64,000 nt of DNA from Cydia pomonella (Eukaryota; Arthropoda; Insecta; Lepidoptera; Tortricidae). A model generated the notes under the pieces. The model searched no databases. It was not told where the DNA came from and saw only the letters and a list, made by a program, of their open reading frames with translations. Shown here piece by piece: positions 33,403-43,944 of the stretch. How positions within the stretch are numbered: position 1 is the first letter of the stretch; the number at the start of each line of letters is the position of its first letter. The position numbers and the translations under genes were made by a program. The stretch is from the NCBI RefSeq assembly GCF_033807575.1, contig NC_084729.1, positions 6,324,001 through 6,388,000 of the forward strand. Reading direction: 5' to 3'.

Positions 33403-33473
33403 ATGGTGTCATGTTGTGTGCCGGGTTGTAGTGTTTCAGGGCCAAAAAAACCAGGAAAATACTCATTTCACAG
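33403..33473 (+). CDS. Possible first exon of a THAP zinc-finger protein (partial)
   Basis: The frame from ATG at 33403 reads MVSCCVPGCSVSGPKKPGKY then SFH, and ends at a donor cag|gtaatt. The spacing C-x4-C followed about 15 residues later by SFHR is the start of a THAP domain (CxxxxC ... SFHxFP), a C2CH DNA-binding finger found in host regulators and P-element-like transposases. I could not find the exon carrying the second half (CxxH) within the next few kilobases, so this may be the start of a gene, a transposon-derived fragment or a relic. The upstream flank contains a ggcggccgaggcggcc GC-rich tract. Confidence 0.5.
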
Positions 33474-36048
33474 GTAATTATGATATTCCTAGCGAACTTT
33501 TCGTAACGATATTTTATCAAATTAACAGCATAAAAAGTGTAAAAAACCAATTATAACAGTTCATTATAAGTTTTTCTTCAATTGTGTGTTAATATTTCAT
33601 CATATTAGTCAACAATTTAGAATATTTTGTGTAAAAACCTAAACTGTTACTTTACGCTAGGGCTTGACAAAATGTTCATATGACTGTATCGATAACTTGT
33701 CGGTATATTAGTAGGTATGGAATTAGTTGTTCACAAGACATCATTAAGATATTACCTTTATAACCGACTTAAAATAATAACGATTGTTATAATACCTTTT
33801 TTGAACGTGTACATGTTTAGCGATAAATTTAAACTTCACTTTCCAACACAGTACTTACATTTTAACCACTTTTCCACGCCTATGCCGCCAACACAAGGAA
33901 ACACAAGACAGCGTATACTTGTACACAGCGTATACACATCCAACCCAAGTTGTCAGCAGGAAAAGGCGCGAAATTCAAATTTTCTTTGGTAAGTCAACTC
34001 TTTGCGAACACATTTTCAAACAACTTCAACTTTATCATTTTCAACTTTTTCAAACACATTTGAAAAAGTAGTCGATAAAGCAGTTAAACATCGATAGATT
34101 ATTAATATGTTGTAACATGACATCACTATTTTTGTTCGCACATAGACAATTTACGCACACACTTGCATTTCATTTTTGGTCACACTTTCCAAGTTTGACA
34201 GTCGTTCTATACTATCCTATTTCTATGGTTCTACCATAAGAGATGCCACTCCTATACCATCCGCCATTGCCATAGAAAAAATACAGCCATTGCAGTGTCA
34301 CAGTTTGGCATAAGTCAAATTCTCTTTGTCAATATCTTAACTCTATGGTTGGAACCTTCTTTTAAGTTGGCTGCAGCATCGGGTGGTTTCGACTCCCTCC
34401 TCCTCCTCCTCCCATTTCATATGTTTTATTGTATTTTTAACTTAATTATAGTATTTATAAATAGCTGGAGAACGGTGACAGCTGTCATTTTCATACAATC
34501 TTAAAACGCAATATCTTGTAATATTATATTGAGATGTCATCTGTCTCCGTACCCAAACTGTTTGAATATGAGTATACGAAAATTACGAAATACTTCTAGT
34601 TAGGCGAGCAATGTATGCTTGCTACCAAATTGACAAGAAACATATCTGTGGCCCTAGTGAATAGGGAGCGTGCATGCACTGTAGGAGGCAGCACAGGAGC
34701 TGTCAGATTTTTGGCGCGAAGCGTAAATGTGAGGTTTATTGTTCCGATGTAGCCCACAAGATGGCAGTACCTACTATGCACAAGAAAACACTTGACGTGT
34801 AAATGTGCATGTTTATGGTTCCGATTCAGACCACAAGATGGCAGACCCTCCAACGCGCACGGTCCCTATAAGGGTACAAGTATGATTTGTTGTGATATAA
34901 ATAAACTAAAATAATTATAAAAAACTGGGCAAGTGCGAGTCGGACTCGCGCAAGAAGGTTTCCGTACCATTATTTATAAAAACCGCAAAAAAAATATGTT
35001 TGTTGTATGGGAGCCCCCCTTAAATATTTATTTTATTCTGTTTTTAGTATTTGTTGTTGTAGCGGCAACAGAAATACATCATCTGTGAAAATTTCAACTG
35101 TTTAGCTATCACGGTTCATGAGATACAGCCTGGTGACAGACGGACGGACGGACGGACAGCGAAGTCTCAGTAATAGGGTCCCGTTTGACCCTTTGGGTAT
35201 GGAACCCAATCGTTAACGCTCCGTAGCGAACGAAACGCAACGGTCACTGTCGCACTAATATAGAAGAGTGATAGAGAGAGATGACTACGATACGCTATGG
35301 AGCGTTACAGATGTAGTGAATAACCCTTTCTGATCGTATTTTCACGAAAACGTACGAACGTGACATGTTATTCCAGTCCGTCTCAGTACAAAAAGTACTG
35401 AGGTTGACCGAATTAGCATAATAAATACAAACGTTTTTCCGGGAAAACACGAAGAGAAAGGATGATTCACTTTATCTGTAACGATTGACACGTTGGCTAT
35501 GCGGAAAGGTGTTAAGGGTGTAATTTCCACGTAACACTTATGCCCTTTTATACCTTAAGCTGCTCGAGACTTGTACTTTTCACTCGGTCTACATATATGT
35601 TGTTTACAAGGATTCGGGAAGAGATAAACTGCAGTCAAACCTAAACAGTAAAGTCATGTCTAAAAATATAGATACGAACCAAGTGCCAAAAATATGTATA
35701 TACTACCTTAATATATGGGCAATAAAGTCGTGAATACATATTTTTGGCGCTTTGTCTGTATCGATTTTTAGACGTGACTGTACTTACATAGAACAGATAG
35801 GTAAATGTTCAGACCATTAATAGATCATACTACCCTAGCTATAAGCATTATAATCGCGTAAGATATAAGTCATTTTGAGTCTGTATCATGATTAACATAA
35901 ACATGATGACATTAAGCCAAATTAGGTAGTCATTATCTCAACTTGAATAACAAACTCGATTCAGTATCCGAGATGATTTTTGTACGAAAAGCATCTTTAT
36001 CAGAGAGGTATAAGATTTAATTTACAAGTATTTTATTACTTACAGCTA
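33474..36048. other. Gene-free stretch with dispersed repeats
   Basis: No exon is supported. Repeats include one at 34600-34860, with two near-copies of gttccgat..cacaagatggcag. A 'gcaagtgcgagtcggactcg' family copy lies at 34921-35215, and an inverted pair at about 35645-35790 (gtctaaaaatatagatacga / tcgatttttagacgtgact). Confidence 0.55.
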
Positions 36049-36675
36049 GAGGTCCGCGCCGCAGGCCGAAACACCGGCGGCGGCGCGCCGGCATTTATAC
36101 CCGGAGCGGCACGGTGCCGCCGGTGTGAAGGTCATTATTTAGAGAAATAAACATTTATGATAACATTTTATGTGCAATAACAATATACATAATGGATATA
36201 TACAGAGGATTACTATAACTAGCTTAAATCTAAAGTAGGCATTGTATCAAGGACGCTGGCGGTATTTCCTTGTTCTATCGCAATACTGATACGTTGTGCG
36301 AGGAACCCGCCAGCTCTTCAGTCACCAGACCCTTTGCGATTTCTACAAAAAAAACTTTTGCGCGATGGGACCCCATGGACCTAGAGTTTCAACGCCAAAT
36401 GGTACAAAATGGAACTCTCTACCGAGCCTCTTATGTTTATTACGTTTATAGATTTTTCTCAAAATATGCGTAGAAATATTGTTTTTACGTTCGCAATAAT
36501 AGGCTGCGAGATACTGCGTTGCTCGCGCTTGGGAAAAGCCGGCAATAGATTTTCGCACAACATCGATGTACAAAATTTTGAGATCGGCGTGACTTTGTTT
36601 ACGATCCGGGGCTAGTCGGCGGCGGCGCGCCGGGGCTAGTCGACGGCGGCGCGCCGGCGTGGCGCGGACCTCTAC
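36049..36675. mobile_element. GC-edged DNA element with tagaggtccgcgcc ends
   Basis: The left end tagaggtccgcgccgcaggc is mirrored at the right by gcgtggcgcggacctcta. Both subterminal regions are rich in ggcggcgcgccgg. The flanks cttacagc and cttacaat are a plausible imperfect 8-bp target duplication. The interior has no transposase, so it is non-autonomous, possibly hAT-like. Confidence 0.7.
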
Positions 36676-36765
36676 TTACAATACTTTAAAATACATTTAT
36701 TTCTATAAACAAAATCTTGCAGTTGTGATTATAACCTCAAAGTGAACTGACATTTTTTCACAAAT

Positions 36766-39700
36766 ATGAAAAGATATATTTCAATTTTGTTGTTTTGTTC
36801 AATTTTAAAAGTGAACAGTCACGGCATGAATGTGGTGTTCTCGTGGAAGCAAATTAGTTATAATTTTGATGGAGTTCTGTGTAAGTATCCATTTATGGTT
36901 CATTTCTAAGAGAATGAATTAAGTACCTAAACTATAAGTAAAATGAAGGTAAGGACTTGCACATAACCGTTCGAAGCTAATAAACACTTACCTATACCAA
37001 AAAACATTGACAGAAACAGACAGTGCAAGTGTTATTTTAAACGTCAAACTTCTATGAAATTATGACGTTACTTAACACTTACACAGGCTGGGCTATCAAA
37101 ATCGTTGCCAACTTAGCTTGGTCTGAATAATTAAAGGTGAGTGGTTTATTGTTTTAACAATATGTAAGTAAAATACTTTTCTCATGCTCTGAAAGTGGAT
37201 CGGTGTTGTTCTATAAAGTGTGCAGAAAGTGATACATTTCTGCTCTATAGCATTTTTGATATTTTAGTCCCCGTCCCATAAATAACGATACTTTTGCCTA
37301 AATTGTTAATTGAAAGTACTTTCTAGAAATACTACCTATAATAATAATAATAAATTATGCGTTCCTCTCTCTGCGGCCCTGACCACCGGCAGCTTGGGCC
37401 CTGCCCCGCTGCTGGCGGCACCCTAGGTTAGGTTTTTTATAATGTGTTTATATCTTTTGTATTGTTTTGTAAGTGTTTTTATATTTTACTTTTATATACA
37501 TATTGTAAAAAACCTGACGTAAGAGAAAAAATGAAATAAAGGGAATAATAAATTAATATTATAGGACATTTCGCTAAAAATTTACTAAGCCCAAAGGTAA
37601 ACTCAAGAAGGCTTGTGTTGAGGGAACTCGGACAACGATTATATAAACGCGTGTTTAAGTTGCCTGTTCCGTGGGTTAACACTGCTTTTGGGAGACGACG
37701 GCGACGTCCTCTGCTCTTCGATTTACAACACGGCCGTAAAGTTTCAGAGCGAATTAATTAATTGCACTCTGCATGTAGCCAAAAGGTTACTCTTCAACTG
37801 GTTGTTGTCACTTGATTATAGCGTAACTGAGACATTACTCCTAAGAATTGTTTAACATTAACTTTATTAATTTTATAAAATGAACTAGACTAAAATATTA
37901 GTATAGAACCTATGTATAGAACCGAAGTTATAAATAATGAAGCAAAAGATAAATAGTTTAATACTGAAAATTGCATGTATCAACTTAGGTATAAACCTGA
38001 TTGTCATATTTAATATATAAAAATATATTTTAGTTTTTCGTTGACTTGCATGACATTTATATGTAATTCTGGTCTCCCGCGATACAGGCCTAGCCTAGTG
38101 CGGGGACTTCTGGAAAGTCTGTTGTCAATCTAGTTATGCACCAATTCTTAAAAACAATCGCTGTATTCTTTTTCTGTGTCCTTTCTTGTGCAATAAACAT
38201 ATTTTTTGATATAAATACTTAAATACATAGAAAACAACCATGACTTGCGTTGGTTACTATCTACTTTCTTCGGGTTAGTATCTGCAACCCGGACATTTTA
38301 CAAATGTTCAAACTGTGCGTACCTGACAGGTACACCGAGCGGCAGCGGCAACCACAGCCATATAGTATAGTATATGTTATTACCTCAAAGCGTCTTCTTG
38401 TATATCTCAGACACAAAGAACTCTGACTACGACCGCACCGTCGACGACAACGTCCACTTTGCCGACGAGCTACTAGAAGCAGAGAAGTTCTTCATCCAGT
38501 ACAACAATGTGCCAATCGGGTTTGAAGTTTACAGAGATACTGTCTTCGTCACTATACCGAGGAGACGACATGGTATGATTAAGTGCATCTTTCTCTAAAG
38601 TTCTTCAAAAAACGTATGAGTTTTCTGAGGGAAAAGGTTAGCATGACAATATTCATTAATGCTATACTCTTGGCACAATTTTTATCCGATAAGTACTGTA
38701 AACTTGCTCAACATTGCCTACAGCGCCAAACATTGCCTGATTAGAAAAATTCTCCCTCTCTATGAATTAGTATTTTTCATAATGGATATACTTATAGAGT
38801 CAAAACAAGATAAGTTGACAGCGATTTGGATAGCGCAGACGGTGCAAGTGTTATTTTAAACATCAAACTTCTATGAAATTATGATGTTTACTTGACACTT
38901 GCACCATCTGGGCTATTAAAATCGCTGCTAACTTATCTTGGTCTGACTCTAGATGTGTTACTATAACTACACTAACTAACTGTAGCTTAAATCTAAGATA
39001 GGCCCTTGATGCATTGTACCAAGGTTACCAAGCATGTTGGCGGCATTTCCTTGTTGTAACTATGTCACTAACCTTAATTAATTTTAAGATTTGTTGTAAA
39101 TACTAACAATTATGGATCTATTGTGGATTCGAATTAAATAAATAATTGAATTGAAATTGAAAATTGAATTGAATATTTTCGGAATAATCGCTTCAAAAAA
39201 AAATGTGTCCCCGTTCTTCTAACTTTTGGACCAAAAAAAAACCTGGAAATAAAGACTTGCAAGGAAAAATCAGTTAAGCCATTTAGAATTTTTGCTAAAA
39301 GTTTTCCTTTCTTAGTAAAAGTGCTACAAAGGTTAGTTTTGCTTGTTATGTACACATATTTTAGCCACTTGGTCTGTATCGATATTTTCAGACGTGACTG
39401 CAAAGGATACCCACTAATAGCCCCAGTTCAAGGCGGCCTATTTTTACGGACTAAAACTACACTGAGCATAGCCCGACATGCTCTTGGCCGGTTTTTATGA
39501 GTTCTAGTCAGACTTATAGTTATTCTAGTCCATTGGCTGGAATAGTTCCAAAAACGCATGTCATTGGTGTCCCTGTGAATGTGAAATCAAATTCGATATG
39601 CCTTTGTTATGACCGATGTCCATCTAGTTTACTTCACAGAGGTGAATCAAAACAATACTGCCCCACCATCCCACCAAGCATAACAACCGTATCGCGAAAT

Positions 39701-42700
39701 TCACGTTTAGATATGATTTTTTAACACCCAATGCAAAAAAAGACGCCAATGTTTGTCTGTCTGTGGCATCGTAGCTCTCGAACGGATGGACCATTTCGAT
39801 GCGGTTTTTCTTAAGCGAGTTTCCTTGCGGTGGTTCTATGAATTAGTATTTTCAAGGCGATATATATGTGTCAGGCATGGTAGACAGTGATAAGCAAGTT
39901 TACAATATTCTTGCAGCTGATATGTTATCTACTTACAGTTAATTAATAACATTAAACAGATAACAATGAAGCACATTTTGATCTGAACTAAGTTATCTCA
40001 AAACTACAACTACTTATACTTACTCTGTATTTCTTCTTTAGGTATTTAAATAAAAGTAAACAAACATTTTGTACATTTTCCGGTAGATGTAACATTTATT
40101 GGTTAAACAACCAAATACAAAACCACCTGAATACATCATCTGAACAGGAACGACCTGACTTGAACCTACATTATTTGATCATGTAATGTTTTCATCTACC
40201 ATCAACTGGCTTAAGGAGCCATGTGAGGGTAGATTTTGTTTGCTTTTATTTAAATACCTAAAGATACAGAGATATACGCTTAGAAGAAATTTATGGTACC
40301 AAAATATTTTAGGTATTCCCTCAACCTTAAACTATATAAAGCTGTCAGACCCAAGCCCAGTACTGCGTCCATACCCTAACGTAGCCAGCAGGAATCTCGT
40401 TTCTGTATATCGGCCTAGGGTCGACGAGTGTGGGCGGCTTTGGATGGTGGACACCGGTTTACTAGAGGTTCCTGGTAAGATCCGTTATTAAAAAAATAAA
40501 AGATGAGCTAAAATTTATTTATTCAAGCAGGATTTATCGAATCGCAGTTGCATCTCCAATATCTAGTGCATGTTTCAGGAGAGAGGAAGCAGATTCAGCC
40601 TCCCGCAATAGTTCTCTATGACCTCAACAGTAAAAGCCAAATCTTGAGATACCAGCTCAAACCCACGGATCTGGTCGACGAGAGGACGCCAGGAGGTAAA
40701 ATATTAATACCGTTATCCAATTTAATAGATTAATAATGAACAATGCTGAATCTATAAGCTATGACGGCCATCCCCATCTTTTATCAATTTTATCATAGAG
40801 GATGACTAACGCTAGAAGGTTTCGGGTCCGGACAGAAGCACCCGACACTTCATTTTCTATCTTTTCTATACAAAAGATCACATGTTCTTCGATCACCCGT
40901 CATAGAAAATGAAGTGTCGGATGCCTTGGCACTCGGCACCGACATCTTTGCATGACAAGGTGGTAAATTTGGACAATCCTGTGTAGGTTACCTAATATAC
41001 CTACTTATTTAGAGTTATTACCTTCTTGCACTAAAAATTAGAATTTCCTCCCACTAAACTCTTTCTCTTAAGGTTATCTCGATGAGGTTTAAAAAAAACT
41101 AGTTTCTAAGGGGTCGCATAGCGGAACGCAAAGGGAGTTGCCGTTATCAGATGAGCCGAATGCTTGTCTGTCACCGTCGTAAAAAAGAACTAGGTATGTA
41201 GACGTAAATCAAAGCAAACATGCGTATGAGTATCAATTGTCTTAATACTTAGTATTATTCCTTTCTTTAAATCCAGGCCTAACCTCGATAACGGTGGACG
41301 TCGGGGCCTCCTGTTCAGACACATACGCCTACATCACGGACCTGGCCACCAACGGTCTCATCGTTTTCTCACTCAAAGAAAGAGACAGCTGGAGGATCCA
41401 GGACGACAGTTTAAGGCTGGATGAGGGGGCCATGAACTTTACTGTTGCTGGTTTGTACCTACATGTGTTTCCTTAATTTACCTGGATCCTGATCTAACCT
41501 CAATAACGGTGGATGTTGGGGCCCCCTGCTCAGACACATACGCTTACATCACGGTCCTGGCCACCAATGGTCTTATCGTCTTCGCACTCGAAGAAAGAGA
41601 CAGCTGGAGGATCCAGGATGACAGTTTCAAGCTGGATGAGGGGGCCATGAACTTTACTGTTGCTGGTTTGTACCTACTTTTTTTCCTTACTTTACCTGGA
41701 TCCTGGTCTAACCTCCATAACGGTGGACGTTGGGGCCTCCTGTTCAGACACATACGCCTACATCACGGACCTTGCCACCAACGTTCTCATCGTCTTCTCA
41801 CTCAAAGAGAAAGACAGCTGGAGGTTAAAGGACGGCCTTTTTAGGCTGGATGATGGGGCTATGAATTTCACTCTTACTGGTGGTCTATTCACCGCCATAA
41901 ATCGGAACATTTCATATGAACGCACTTATTCTGTGCCCAACGGGGACAAATGGGGATCACAACTTCGCACGTGGCTGTTCCAAAGTTCTATGTAAGCACT
42001 TCTCTTTAAAATCCATCTTACTACTAGTGGCTCTGTGAGCTATAAAGCTCGTGTTAAGATTAGAAAATGTAAAAGTGAAATTACTTAGTTCGTGGAGTCG
42101 TTATGACAGTGAACTCACAATGGTCCAAGGCGCCAGAGATGCTATTGGCGCTTAAGTCCTTTATACCAATTTCTGCATTTAGAAAATTTTCCAAAAACTA
42201 GATCGACATTTTTTTTGTTTAATCAAAGGTTACAAAATTTCACGGGAATCGGTGAAGAATTGCGACTTGTAGAGGAGAATGTGCGGACATAGGTACAAAA
42301 GCAAAATGCCAGAGTTAAAACGGAGACCTCCGCTGGCGCTATGGTCAATTACACTTCTCTGTCTGTTGCCGGTGAGTAAGGTTGCCAGAGCTCAACGAGG
42401 GGGGGGGGGTGGGGTTAGGGTCGGCAACGCGCATGTAACTTCTCTGGAGTTGCAGGTGTTGACGGAGACTGCTTACCATCAGGCAGGCCGTATGCTTGTT
42501 TGCCACCGACGTAGTATAAAAAAAAAAAAAAAAAAAAACTGTCAAAGAGAATTAAGAACTGTATTAAATTTTTGAATGACCGAAGAGTACCCCCAAAGAG
42601 TTGCGTTAGGCTCTTGAACAGTGGTCTGCCGACTCCTCCTAATCAAAATACTCTTGTTTTCTTTCTATATCATAACAAATGTTAGATACCATTCTTCATT

Positions 42701-43870
42701 ACAGGACACGTGATCAACTGGCGAGATGGATTATTCAGCATTACCCTATCTAACCGGGATGCCACCAACAGAACAGCTTTCTTTCACCCGCTGGTGTCCA
42801 CCCAGGAGTTCTCCATCGACACGTCTATGCTGAAGTCTTCGAAACAAGGAAACGTTAATGGTCAAGTGAGGGTAAGGTAACAGATGAACGTTTGAAATAG
42901 GTACGCATGATTTGGAGTATGAGCTTTAACTTACTTTATATGGACGCATAGCTCCGAAAGGATGAAGATTTTTTTTATACTACGTCGGTATCAAACAAGC
43001 ATACGGCCCGCCTGATGGTAAGCAGTCTCCGCCTGCAACTCCAGAGGAGTTATTTGCGCGTTGCCGACCCTAACACTCCGCACTCTCGTTGAGCTCTTAC
43101 CCAACTGCAGGAACACAACAGTATGAGTAGGGGCTAGTGTTATTTGGCTGCGGTTTACTGTAAGGAGGAGGTACTTCCCTAGTTGGGCTCTGCTCTAGAT
43201 CTGGAATAACATCCGCTGTGCTGTGGCCTGACCCGGATCCGGATATATCCTTAAACTGCGTCCGAAACAGAGGTATATGGGCACCATAGAGGAACAATTT
43301 GACAGAGGCCGCGCAACTGACGACCAGCTGTAACAGTGCAATGGCGGAAGGATTCAATGTGTGCGTGTCACGAATGTATACCTAGGCAGATTGAGTACAT
43401 TTTCTGTAGTTTGGTATGAACACCTTTCTATCTTGGGGATAAGGTTCAATTTAGTATGGAAAAAAAAGTGAGACCGCCCTCCACTTTAGGTACTACTTAT
43501 TGGATTAATAATGTGATAATTGATTAACTTATGTATGAAAATTTATCCTGCCTCTTTTTTTCTTTCGATCGGTAGCATTTTTGCAACATTCGACCACGCA
43601 TGCCGGCGTATTTACTTAATTCTTTTCTTCGAACAATTAATGCACTGACGTTTCAATTATACTGACGGCAGATTTGTGGATGAGACCATAGAGATTACTG
43701 TCAATGTGAGTGTGTCACGCGTAAATACTAGAAAATTGGTGAATGATGGAAACCTATTTGTGTTTAAGCGAAACTGCTTCCTTAGTATTCTAGGTCCATG
43801 ATGTTGATGGGCAATATGGATGTCATCTCGCTTTGTCCTGGTTGATTGTTTTTTATATATTTTTTTTTCT

Positions 43871-43944
<74 letters not shown>

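Noticed and set aside
41494..41664. Copies 2 and 3 of exon 5 as mutually exclusive exons
   Set aside because: No AG acceptor precedes either copy, so ordinary splicing cannot include them. Kept as a finding rather than as exons.
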